This document shows positions 9,763 through 17,074 of a DNA stretch of 64,000 nt, one piece after another; the stretch's first letter is position 1; each line of letters opens with the position of its first letter. The stretch is from Marinomonas algarum (GTDB lineage: Bacteria > Pseudomonadota > Gammaproteobacteria > Pseudomonadales > Marinomonadaceae). The notes under the pieces are model-generated. The model saw nothing but the letters and a program-made list of their open reading frames with translations. It was not told the origin of the DNA and did no database searches. A program made the translations under genes and the position numbers. Location of the stretch: the NCBI RefSeq assembly GCF_020532605.1, contig NZ_JAJATW010000001.1, positions 248,001 through 312,000 of the forward strand. Reading direction: 5' to 3'.

Positions 9763-9849
9763 AGTAGACTGGATTTGGGGGCGTTCTTTAAGCATGCTAT
9801 TATTATAGAAAAACCCCCGCCGAATGGAGAGGACTTTATCAGCAGTCTG

Positions 9850-9871
9850 GAACATAAAAATGTTCTTTTTT
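9850..9871 (+). terminator. Small rightward terminator-like hairpin
   Basis: GAACAT, loop AAAA, ATGTTC, then TTTTTT on the plus strand. It is a textbook shape but the stem is AT-rich with only six pairs. It suggests that a rightward gene, now apparently decayed, once ended here. It lies 16 bases from the attC site. Confidence 0.35.
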
Positions 9872-9886
9872 GGAGAAACTCTACAG

Positions 9887-9958
9887 CCTCAACACCTTGC
9901 TAACCGGAAAAATGCGAGCGCAGCGAGTAATTTTTCCTCGTGCAGCAACTTGTTAAAA
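9887..9958 (-). other. Integron-type attC recombination site
   Basis: A 72-base imperfect dyad, read on the minus strand from 9958. R'' is TTTTAAC (9958-9952). It is followed by an L''-like TTGCT, then GGAAAAAT, a 16-base terminal loop region, ATTTTTCC, an L'-like AGCAA, and R' GTTGAGG (9893-9887, consensus GTTRRRY with one mismatch). Paired segments are AACA/TGTT, TTGCT/AGCAA and GGAAAAAT/ATTTTTCC, separated by small unpaired spacers as in folded attC sites. The stop of the neighbouring minus-strand gene is four bases before R'', the usual cassette arrangement. No integrase gene or second clear attC is in the window. Identification rests on architecture seen by eye. Confidence 0.62.
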
Positions 9959-9962
9959 ACCA

Positions 9963-10913
9963 TTAACCACCAACCTTGTTGTATGCCATCACTATAAATT
10001 CTTTAACTGGTTCAAACTCAGCTTCCGTTGATACGGTAAATTCTACATCGCCAGTCCCGTAATGGCCTATTGATGTTACATCTCGATAGTTTTTTGTGCC
10101 CTCTGGAATATCTAACGGCTTAAGCTTTAAAAACAGCTTGATATTCCTACCTTTAACTTCCATACAGGCGATGTTCTGTGAGATTTTATAAGCAACGTAG
10201 AATTTTTTTGGCACTTCTTCAATTGATTCATCTAAGCCAATGATGAACTCTCGCATGATTGCTGTTAACTCTCGGATTTCATCACTTTTCCCTTCAAGCC
10301 TTTCATCAAAGGTATAAATTGCCGTGGCGCGGGTTAACGCGGCTTTTTTGCCAGCTTCAACCATAACGGGGTTTTTGTATCCCGTATCACTGGTAGCCGA
10401 AGACGTTGTTACTGTTGAGGATTTTGCAGTATGAAAAACCTCTTCGAGATAAAGTGAGTTGTTTGAAAATAAGCGGTATTTCCATAGCTCAATATTCGCG
10501 CCCATGACCTGCACTGCATGCAAATCATACTTCTTATAGTTTGGAGCGATACAAATAACCCTAACATCAGACCAATCAACCTTTACACCATTTCCCAATT
10601 TTTTTTGTACTGCGATTTCAAAATCACCTTTGTGATCCTGAATCCAGTGCAAGTAAAAAAGGCTTTGATTAATAAGCTCCGAAGATTCAACTTTCTTATA
10701 TTCGATTATTACCGGATTATCTTCTTCTGATAACGCAAGACTATCAATTCTACCTGCGTGCTGAGCTCCAGTTGAAAACTCACTGGCAATGAATCGGCAA
10801 TTAAAAACTGTTTCCAGATTTTTCTCTATCAAGGACTGCAAATCCTTCTCAAGAGCAAAGTTTTTTTGCTCGACGGAAGATAATTTATCCCCTGAAATAT
10901 CGAAAATCGGCAC
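9963..10913 (-). CDS. PD-(D/E)XK nuclease-like protein with C-terminal DUF5655 domain
   Basis: A 316-residue protein of two parts. Residues 1-165 resemble the DUF91/NucS-like restriction-endonuclease fold. A candidate active site is D57 (in GRIDSLAL) with E71 and K73 (in VIIEYKK), the D...ExK pattern of PD-(D/E)XK enzymes. A short serine/threonine-rich linker follows. Residues about 200-312 match DUF5655, with FYVAYKISQNIACMEVK and IGHYGTGDVEFTV. The family is poorly characterised; a nucleic-acid cleaving role is inferred from the fold. No signal peptide or membrane segment is seen. The stop lies four bases before an attC site, so the gene looks like the payload of an integron cassette. By eye its DNA is more AT-rich than its neighbours. 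A phage-defence or stability function is a hypothesis only. Confidence 0.72.
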   Translation of the reverse strand: MPIFDISGDKLSSVEQKNFALEKDLQSLIEKNLETVFNCRFIASEFSTGAQHAGRIDSLALSEEDNPVIIEYKKVESSELINQSLFYLHWIQDHKGDFEIAVQKKLGNGVKVDWSDVRVICIAPNYKKYDLHAVQVMGANIELWKYRLFSNNSLYLEEVFHTAKSSTVTTSSATSDTGYKNPVMVEAGKKAALTRATAIYTFDERLEGKSDEIRELTAIMREFIIGLDESIEEVPKKFYVAYKISQNIACMEVKGRNIKLFLKLKPLDIPEGTKNYRDVTSIGHYGTGDVEFTVSTEAEFEPVKEFIVMAYNKVGG

Positions 10914-11214
10914 TTGATGATTACTCCATTGTCTCTTTGACTTCTAACATTTTAATAGTGCGTATGCGCGTTTATACATTTCGAAATTTGTTTAAATATC
11001 TCTATAACCAACTGAATTTAAAGTATTTTATAAAATTACTCATGATATTAAAAATTAGCTAAACGAGCGTGCGCGTTATCCCTTTTTATTCTTTACGCGC
11101 TATCTTAATACGAAGAATTCTTAATCATTGATCTTAGGATGATTTTTCATTTCCTACCAGTGCAAACGCGCAAAAGAATAATTATTTTCTAGAAAAAATG
11201 AGCAATAAGCTCAC
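10914..11214. other. AT-rich gap upstream of the nuclease-like gene
   Basis: No convincing reading frame. It must hold the promoter of the leftward nuclease-like gene. On the minus strand GTTAGAA at 10948-10942 matches the GTTRRRY core except at its last base. It could pair with the attC R'' (TTTTAAC), so it is a candidate for the upstream cassette boundary, 35 bases before the start codon. I see no folded attC or attI around it. Confidence 0.35.
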
Positions 11215-11451
11215 CACAGTGGATCAAAGCAAACCCAATGAGCGAGGTCAAACGATAGTGTCGAGTGAATGGGGTTTGATTTGACCACCTTAAACGAGAG
11301 GTTTACCCCAAGAACCAAACACAACTCACTCTGACTCTTTAACGATTTAAGGCAAAGCAAACCCGATGGGCGGGGTCAAACGATCGTGTCGAGTGAATAG
11401 GTTTGCTTTGGCCACTTTAAATGAGAGGGAATGAATAGTTTGACCACTGTG
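11215..11451. repeat. MITE/REP-like repeat element with terminal inverted repeats
   Basis: Outer inverted repeats CACAGTGGATCAAA (11215-11228) and TTTGACCACTGTG (11439-11451) match apart from one inserted base. Inside are two imperfect direct copies of a ~78-base unit, 11225-11302 and 11353-11429. Each contains the string GTGTCGAGTGAAT and each can fold by itself. In the first copy 13-base arms pair with one mismatch (11224-11236 with 11272-11284). In the second, CAAAGCAAACC (11353-11363) pairs perfectly with GGTTTGCTTTG (11400-11410). No protein is encoded. It abuts the pepD stop. Non-autonomous transposon relic or BIME-like cluster are the main options. I see no target duplication. Confidence 0.55.
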
Positions 11452-11458
11452 CTGTTTT

Positions 11459-12931
11459 TTACTTCTTGGGTGTCGATGCCAGTAAAGCCACCAGTAGATT
11501 CCAAAAGTCGTTCACCGAGTCAATTTCCATTCGTTCCGCAGGAGAATGAGCACCGCGAATATTTGGCCCAAAGGAAACCATTTCCATTCCTGGGTATTTT
11601 GCGCCAATAATACCGCATTCTAGCCCAGCATGAATCACCTTCACATTGGCTTCGTGACCCGTAATATCCCTATGAACCTGAAGAAAATGCTTAAGCAAAC
11701 TGGCTTTAGGATCAGGGCGCCAGCCGGGATAACCATTTTCCACCGTCACTTTTGCCTGAATCAAGGAAAACGCCGCGTTGGCCATGGCAGCATGATGCAC
11801 GATGGCAGAATCCACCAGCGAGCGTACAAGCAAGCGTGCACTAAATCCTTTGGTGCCATCCGATGCATTACTCAAATGAATCACCCCTAGATTGCAGGAA
11901 GTTTCCGTTACACCCTCTAATTCTGCACTCATGCGATGCACGCCATGGGGCGCGCAATACAAAGCATTCAGTAAAGCTTGCTTATCTTTTTCTTCCAGTT
12001 GCGTGTCTGTCGTCGCGTCGGCAAGAGAAATCACCAAGTCCGGCTCCGTTGCAGCAAACTCAACCTTAGTTGTCGCTTCAAAGGCCTCTAAGAAATCTTG
12101 CACTTTCTTATAATGTTCAGGGGCAATAGCAATGACCGCCTCAGCGTCTCGGGCAATCGCATTGCGTAATGTGCCACCCGAAAAAGAACACAAACCAAAC
12201 TCACAGGTTTCTTGCAACAACACCAAACAGCGAGCGAGGAGCACATTGGCACTGGCGCGGCCTTTTGAAATATCCAATCCAGAATGCCCGCCTCTTAAAC
12301 CCGAAACACAGACCTGAACCGCAACCTGCTCATCCTTCATCGGTACACAAACATAGTGTTTTTCGATACTGATGTCCGTACCACCCGCACAGCCAATATA
12401 CACATCGCCGCGGTCTTCCGAATCAAGGTTTAATAGTATTTTACCTTGCAGAATGCCTTCTTCTAACTGCAAAGCGCCTTTTAAACTGGTCTCTTCTTCA
12501 ATCGTAAACAAGGCTTCAATAGGGCCATGAGCCAAATCGGTAGACTCCAATACAGCCAAGGCCGCCGCGACACCAATACCGTTGTCTGCCCCAAGGGTCG
12601 TTCCTGTAGCATGCACCCAACCATCGATCACTTGGGTTACGATCGGGTCTTTAGTAAAGTCGTGTTCAATGTCTGCATTCTTTTGCGCCACCATATCCAG
12701 ATGACCTTGCAGCACCACCGTTTCACGATCTTCCATGCCTTGAGTCGCCGGCTTACGAATCAATAGATTTCCCACTGGGTCGACATAGGTTGTGAGATTC
12801 AATGTCGTGGCCCACTCAATCAACAGACCTCTAAGCTCTGCCTCATGACAAGAAGGGCGCGGTGTGTTGCACAGTGTTTGAAAGTGTCGCCAAATGGCGG
12901 AAGGTTGTAAGTCATTTAGTACGTCGTTCAT
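11459..12931 (-). CDS. pepD: Aminoacyl-histidine dipeptidase (peptidase D)
   Basis: Cytosolic M20-family metallopeptidase (Xaa-His dipeptidase, carnosinase-like) that recycles dipeptides. About 490 residues from the chosen ATG; a start eight codons upstream is possible, but AGAGAG lies eight bases before this ATG. Metal-site motifs are visible: LQGHLDMVAQ, TTLGADNGIGVAAALA, and FTIEEETSLKGA with the general-base Glu pair. Near the C-terminus are VIHAGLECGIIG and GAHSPAERM. A lid/dimerisation domain lies between. The gene stands alone, with a strong terminator 25-48 bases before its start and the repeat element right after its stop. Confidence 0.94.
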   Translation of the reverse strand: MNDVLNDLQPSAIWRHFQTLCNTPRPSCHEAELRGLLIEWATTLNLTTYVDPVGNLLIRKPATQGMEDRETVVLQGHLDMVAQKNADIEHDFTKDPIVTQVIDGWVHATGTTLGADNGIGVAAALAVLESTDLAHGPIEALFTIEEETSLKGALQLEEGILQGKILLNLDSEDRGDVYIGCAGGTDISIEKHYVCVPMKDEQVAVQVCVSGLRGGHSGLDISKGRASANVLLARCLVLLQETCEFGLCSFSGGTLRNAIARDAEAVIAIAPEHYKKVQDFLEAFEATTKVEFAATEPDLVISLADATTDTQLEEKDKQALLNALYCAPHGVHRMSAELEGVTETSCNLGVIHLSNASDGTKGFSARLLVRSLVDSAIVHHAAMANAAFSLIQAKVTVENGYPGWRPDPKASLLKHFLQVHRDITGHEANVKVIHAGLECGIIGAKYPGMEMVSFGPNIRGAHSPAERMEIDSVNDFWNLLVALLASTPKK

Positions 12932-12953
12932 AGCACTCTCTTTCGTTAAAAAC

Positions 12954-12979
12954 AAAAAAGACGCTCTGCAGCGTCTTTT
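12954..12979 (-). terminator. Strong terminator after gor
   Basis: AAAAGACGCT, loop CTGC, AGCGTCTTTT (12956-12979). On the minus strand it continues TTTTTTGTTTTT. It ends the gor transcript 33 bases past the stop. It sits very close upstream of pepD, so pepD either has its own promoter overlapping this region or depends on read-through. Confidence 0.82.
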
Positions 12980-13011
12980 CAGTTCAGGTATTAATACATT
13001 TAAAATAACGC

Positions 13012-14388
13012 TTATTTACGTTCTTTTAGAGCATTGGCGGAGAAGGTAACAAACTCTTCTGCACTGGTTGGGTGAACACCCACGGTCGCATCAAAGTCTG
13101 CCTTCGTTGCGCCCGCCTTAATGGCAATGCCCAAACCCTGGATAATTTCACCCGAGTAGTCGCCTACCATGTGCGCACCAATGACTTTTTCGTCCGCGTT
13201 ATTCACCAATAATTTCATCAAGGAGCGAGCCGTACCGCCACTTAAAGTATGTTTCATCGCACGAAAATCCGTTTGATACACACGGAAGTCTAATCCACGC
13301 GATTCCGCTTCTTGTTCCGATAGACCTACCGTACCAATGGCTGGCTGACTAAACACAGCGGTTGGAATGTTGTCGTAATCAAAATCCACTTCTTTGCCGT
13401 CAAACCAATAATCAATCAACGCCATGGCTTCTTTGATCGCAACCGGAGTCAATTGAATCTTGTCGGTAACATCACCCAAAGCAAAAACACTACCAGCCGT
13501 GGTGGTAAAATTATTATCGACCTTTACCGCGCCATTTTTGCCTGTTTCAATGCCAGCATTTTCAAGGGCTAATGCATCGACATTGGGCACACGACCTGTT
13601 GCATACAAGATAAGACCAAACTCTTCTGAATGACCATCTTTGAAATGCACGATACGAGCACCGTTTTGATCATTTGCGTCGGCCAACTCAATGCGTGCAA
13701 CATCGGTATTTAAGCGTAAATCTATACCCGATTTACGATATTCTTCACTGGCAAAATCACGCACATCTTGATCAAAGCCACGTAATAGTTGATCGCCGCG
13801 GTACGCCAGAGTCGTTTCCACACCTAAACCGTTCAAAATACCGGCAAACTCAACGGCGATATAACCGCCACCCACAACAAGCGCTTTTTTAGGTAAAGCA
13901 TCAAGGTAGAACATCTCGTTGGAACTAACGACAAACTCACTACCGTCAAATTGAGGAATAAAAGGCTTAGCCCCCACAGCGATCAGAATACGTTCCGCCG
14001 TGTAGGTTTTACCATCAACAGATACCGTATGCGCATCAACAAAACTGGCAAAGCCAGAGATCACTTCCACACCGGCGTTGCCTAGCATGTTGCCGTAGAT
14101 ACCGTTTAATCGTTCAATTTCTTTTGTTTTGTTGTCTCTTAAAACAGACCAATTAAACTCCGCGCCTTTATTGGACCAACCAAACCCTGCCGCTTCATCA
14201 AAGCCATGTCCGTACTCAGACGCATAAACAAACAATTTTTTCGGGACACAACCAATGTTAACGCAGGTTCCGCCCAGCGCGCTGCCTTCTGCAACCGCAA
14301 CTTTATAACCTTTAGATGCGGCAACACGGCTCGCTCTTACACCACCAGACCCTGCACCGATTACAAACAAATCGTATTGATACGCCAT
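13012..14388 (-). CDS. gor: Glutathione-disulfide reductase
   Basis: NADPH-dependent flavoenzyme that keeps glutathione reduced in the cytosol. The 458 residues start at an ATG with AGAGG at proper spacing; a longer frame begins 34 codons upstream but adds an unrelated hydrophobic stretch. The FAD-binding GAGSGG is at residues 11-16. The redox-active disulfide GGTCVNIGCVPKK has Cys42 and Cys47. An NADP-binding GGGYIAVEFAG follows, then the C-terminal dimer domain with the catalytic His/Glu pair in VGVHPTSAEEF. It is transcribed away from xthA, so the two may share a stress-responsive intergenic region (14389-14596). Confidence 0.94.
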   Translation of the reverse strand: MAYQYDLFVIGAGSGGVRASRVAASKGYKVAVAEGSALGGTCVNIGCVPKKLFVYASEYGHGFDEAAGFGWSNKGAEFNWSVLRDNKTKEIERLNGIYGNMLGNAGVEVISGFASFVDAHTVSVDGKTYTAERILIAVGAKPFIPQFDGSEFVVSSNEMFYLDALPKKALVVGGGYIAVEFAGILNGLGVETTLAYRGDQLLRGFDQDVRDFASEEYRKSGIDLRLNTDVARIELADANDQNGARIVHFKDGHSEEFGLILYATGRVPNVDALALENAGIETGKNGAVKVDNNFTTTAGSVFALGDVTDKIQLTPVAIKEAMALIDYWFDGKEVDFDYDNIPTAVFSQPAIGTVGLSEQEAESRGLDFRVYQTDFRAMKHTLSGGTARSLMKLLVNNADEKVIGAHMVGDYSGEIIQGLGIAIKAGATKADFDATVGVHPTSAEEFVTFSANALKERK

Positions 14389-14596
14389 GCTTACCTCTTT
14401 AAATAGGAATACAACAAATAATACCCTGAGTGTAACAGGGCTACCGCTAGAAGTTAAAAAGATTACGGCTATTAACATGATGAAGAACAATACTATGAAG
14501 AAGAATCATGGAAAAAGCGTGCTTCCACTAGCGCACCTCTTTTAGGAATGAAAACAACTCGGTATTATTGTGGAAATATTTTACGGAAGTCTTCCT

Positions 14597-15412
14597 ATGA
14601 AGTTTGTCTCTTTTAATATCAATGGCTTGCGTGCACGACCGCACCAAATAACGGCGCTTGTTGAAAAGCACGCCCCTGACGTCATTGGCCTACAAGAAAT
14701 CAAGGTACACGACGACGCCTTTCCCCATGAGATTCCACAATCGGTGGGCTATCATGCTTATTATTACGGACAAAAATCTCATTACGGTGTGGCTATTTTT
14801 AGTAAGCAAGAAGCGACTCGTGTCGAATACGGTTTTCCGGGTGACGATGAAGACGCTCAGCGTCGTATGATCATTGCCACTTTCGACACACCAAAAGGGC
14901 CTGTGAAAGTCATTAATGGCTACTTTCCACAAGGAGAAAGCCGTGATCATGAAACCAAGTTCCCCGCCAAACGCAAATTCTACGCTGATTTAATGGACTA
15001 CTTAGCGTCTCATTCTCCCGATGAAAAGATCATCGTTATGGGGGATATTAATATTTCCCCTACCGATTTAGACATAGGTATCGGCGCACCCAATGCCAAA
15101 CGCTGGCTCAGAACCGGTAAATGCAGTTTCTTACCAGAAGAGAGAAAATGGTTTAAGACGCTAAGCGATTGGGGGTTGACTGACACTTATCGTCACCTCA
15201 ATCCAGAAAAAAACGACCGTTTTAGTTGGTTTGACTATCGCTCTAAAGGCTTTGACGACACACCAAAACGTGGTTTGCGCATCGATGTCATCATGTCTTC
15301 TCAAGGTCTCACTCCCTACCTTGAGGACGCGGAAGTGGACTACGATTTACGCGGGATGGAGAAACCTTCAGACCACGCACCGATTTGGACAAGCTTTAAG
15401 TTAGGTGAATAA
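14597..15412 (+). CDS. xthA: Exodeoxyribonuclease III
   Basis: Base-excision-repair enzyme with AP-endonuclease and 3'-5' exonuclease activity on double-stranded DNA. About 271 residues from the ATG at 14597, which starts the conserved [15 protein letters not shown]. An in-frame ATG nine codons upstream is less likely. Catalytic features are visible: LQEIKV with the metal-binding Glu34, a [13 protein letters not shown] loop, and the C-terminal SDHAPIW containing the catalytic His. GGAAG lies about eight bases upstream. It diverges from gor. Confidence 0.95.
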   Translation: MKFVSFNINGLRARPHQITALVEKHAPDVIGLQEIKVHDDAFPHEIPQSVGYHAYYYGQKSHYGVAIFSKQEATRVEYGFPGDDEDAQRRMIIATFDTPKGPVKVINGYFPQGESRDHETKFPAKRKFYADLMDYLASHSPDEKIIVMGDINISPTDLDIGIGAPNAKRWLRTGKCSFLPEERKWFKTLSDWGLTDTYRHLNPEKNDRFSWFDYRSKGFDDTPKRGLRIDVIMSSQGLTPYLEDAEVDYDLRGMEKPSDHAPIWTSFKLGE

Positions 15413-15502
15413 AGGTCTATTCGCTTTTGTTGTACAAATATCAATCAGAGCAATATAATGGCCGCCCTCTGCCACGGTGGGGCCACATTCGTGCTATTAT
15501 TA

Positions 15503-15537
15503 CCTTGTTTATCCACAGAGAATGTGGATAAACAAGG
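15503..15537. promoter_or_regulatory. Perfect palindrome containing two inverted DnaA-box sequences
   Basis: Arms CCTTGTTTATCCACA (15503-15517) and TGTGGATAAACAAGG (15523-15537) are perfectly complementary over 15 bases around GAGAA. Each contains the exact strong DnaA-box consensus TTATCCACA (15509-15517, and its complement 15523-15531). There is no T-run on either side, so it is a poor terminator. It sits 52 bases before the ArsR-type regulator. It may bind DnaA, be an operator, or form a hairpin in an mRNA leader. A -10-like TATAAT lies upstream at 15454-15459. Confidence 0.6.
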
Positions 15538-15588
15538 TCTTGAAAAAGCACAGAATTTTCATTAACAACAGTCAAAACGAGAAATATA

Positions 15589-15903
15589 ATGAGCAACGAC
15601 ACACTGACAATGGACGATATGTTGCGCCAGTCTTCACAGGCCGCAACCTTCCTGAAAGCCCTAAGTAATGAAAATCGATTGATGGTTCTTTGTCATTTAT
15701 TGGATCAGGAACTTTCCGTGACGGCATTAAATGAAAAGCTGCCATTGAGCCAGTCTGCCCTTTCTCAGCATCTTGCTGTACTAAGAAAAGACAACCTTGT
15801 TAGCACACGCAGAGAGTCACAGACGATTTACTACAGCATTGGCGATAATCGCGTCAAAGACCTGATTCAAACACTGCATCAGCTGTTCTGCCCTGCGCTT
15901 TAG
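15589..15903 (+). CDS. ArsR-family regulator, YgaV/BigR/SqrR-like (persulfide-sensor type)
   Basis: Winged-helix repressor of 104 residues. The recognition helix region is LPLSQSALSQHLAVLRKDNLV and the wing is TRRESQTIYYSI. Two cysteines occur at the positions used by the persulfide/sulfide sensors of this family: Cys35 in LMVLCHLL (helix 2) and Cys101 in the C-terminal FCPAL (helix 5; compare the YCP end of E. coli YgaV). The metal motif ELCVCDL of classical ArsR/SmtB is absent. By family knowledge it would derepress sulfide-detoxification genes after forming a disulfide or polysulfide link. No such target gene is adjacent. The ribosome-binding site is weak. Confidence 0.8.
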   Translation: MSNDTLTMDDMLRQSSQAATFLKALSNENRLMVLCHLLDQELSVTALNEKLPLSQSALSQHLAVLRKDNLVSTRRESQTIYYSIGDNRVKDLIQTLHQLFCPAL

Positions 15904-16053
15904 ACGGTTAGAACTTCTTAAGCAAAGAGGATCTTTTAGAAGTTCATAATGACGTTATCTCTTATCATTTGATAACCATAAACATTGCCCTGAATACACA
16001 GTACTCTACAAGGAACACCGAACGTACTGTTTCCTCTCTAACCACAATACAGC

Positions 16054-16905
16054 CTACCATTTTTCATCACGGTATCTCATAAAGCTAGCAAACCGAGGCA
16101 CGCCACGAGCAGTAAAGCCATGGTATTTGTATGTTAGCACCTGACCTTTTTCAGGTGGGTTCTGTCTTTGTAAATCGGTAAAGCCACTGCCAATTTTAAA
16201 ACGCAACCCCGAAGGCATTTCAACCAACACAGACCCCATCATGCCGTCATATTTACCAGAGCCATTGAATACCTTAATCACTGTGGCCTCAGCGTCCATG
16301 TGAGGTTTTAGTTTCAAAAGATTATCGGTTCGACCACTCTCAAATTTGGCCTCTTTGCGATGCAGCATTAAGCCCTCTGCCCCCTTTGCAATATAATCCT
16401 CTAACAAAGAAGACAGTTGTTGATTATTCGTGACCGAAACCTGCTCGATTGACACAAGGTGAGAAAGGTTGGCCTGCTTAACAAGCTGAGAATAACGCTG
16501 AACTCTTTGCTCAAAGGTCATTAAATGCGTCTGATCAGGGGCATCAAAGATCATATAACGAATCTGCCGCCACTCTTTATCAATGGGATCGTGCTTTCTT
16601 ACCGTTGACACAATAAACTCAAAATCTTTTCGTCTCGACCACAGCTCACCGTCTAACCAAACATTCGGTAATGGATCTGTAAACCAATCAGGGGCATGGA
16701 TTGGATTCCCCTGGCGAGTCAGTAGACGCTGCCCTGTCCAAATTGCCCTCACACCATCGTATTTTTCACTAATAAGATAGTCGGTCACATCGATATCATC
16801 AGAATAAAGGGTCGCCAGTTGAACGTCCAGTTTTTGAGGAGATTGCGACAATACCGCGACAGAAAAGAGACATAAAAATGCCATGAGAAAAGATTTAACA
16901 CACAT
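16054..16905 (-). CDS. Exported ATP-dependent DNA ligase (Lig E type)
   Basis: Minimal ATP-dependent DNA ligase of 283 residues. The N-terminus (about 1-20, MCVKSFLMAFLCLFSVAVLS) is a signal peptide, implying a periplasmic location. Nucleotidyltransferase motif I is EKYDGVRA, with the adenylated lysine at 48. Motif III-like WLDGELW, motif IV EGLMLH and motif V LLKLK are all visible. A C-terminal OB-fold with FKIGSGF and the motif VI-like end follows. There is no zinc or BRCT domain, matching Lig E. Family members are proposed to help in DNA uptake or extracellular-DNA metabolism. AAAGGAG lies seven bases before the ATG. Confidence 0.88.
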   Translation of the reverse strand: MCVKSFLMAFLCLFSVAVLSQSPQKLDVQLATLYSDDIDVTDYLISEKYDGVRAIWTGQRLLTRQGNPIHAPDWFTDPLPNVWLDGELWSRRKDFEFIVSTVRKHDPIDKEWRQIRYMIFDAPDQTHLMTFEQRVQRYSQLVKQANLSHLVSIEQVSVTNNQQLSSLLEDYIAKGAEGLMLHRKEAKFESGRTDNLLKLKPHMDAEATVIKVFNGSGKYDGMMGSVLVEMPSGLRFKIGSGFTDLQRQNPPEKGQVLTYKYHGFTARGVPRFASFMRYRDEKW

Positions 16906-16991
16906 GATTCACTCCTTTGAATTAAACACACCTTTCCTTGGTGAACATTCAAACTAAACGATTACCTTAGCCGACGCAAACCCTAAACAGC

Positions 16992-17026
16992 AAAAAGCCT
17001 CTCTTTGGCTGGCAAAGAGAGGCTTT
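16992..17026 (-). terminator. Terminator after htpG
   Basis: Perfect 14-bp stem AAAGCCTCTCTTTG / CAAAGAGAGGCTTT with loop of five, followed on the minus strand by TT and GC-poor sequence, giving a TTTTT run. It lies about 50 bases past the htpG stop. Confidence 0.8.
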
Positions 17027-17074
17027 ATCGTTATGCCATTAATACACAATCATGCATTAACGTATTGCTAAGTG

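Noticed and set aside
9646-9855. Minus-strand 69-codon frame next to the attC site
   Set aside because: No ribosome-binding site, odd composition, no family resemblance, and it runs across the plus-strand terminator-like hairpin; more likely chance.
9887-9958. attC in the opposite (plus) orientation, using GCTAAC and GTTAAA as core sites
   Set aside because: That reading gives a strongly asymmetric stem with a 14-base one-sided bulge; the minus-strand reading pairs far better and has the gene on the correct side.
11215-11451. CRISPR array
   Set aside because: Only two copies of a unit much longer than a CRISPR repeat, one spacer, internal hairpins, and no cas genes.
15503-15537. Intrinsic terminator of xthA
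   Set aside because: The stem is strong but no T-run follows on either strand.
15477-15668. 63-codon plus-strand frame across the DnaA-box palindrome
   Set aside because: It overlaps the start of the ArsR-type gene in another frame and lacks a ribosome-binding site.
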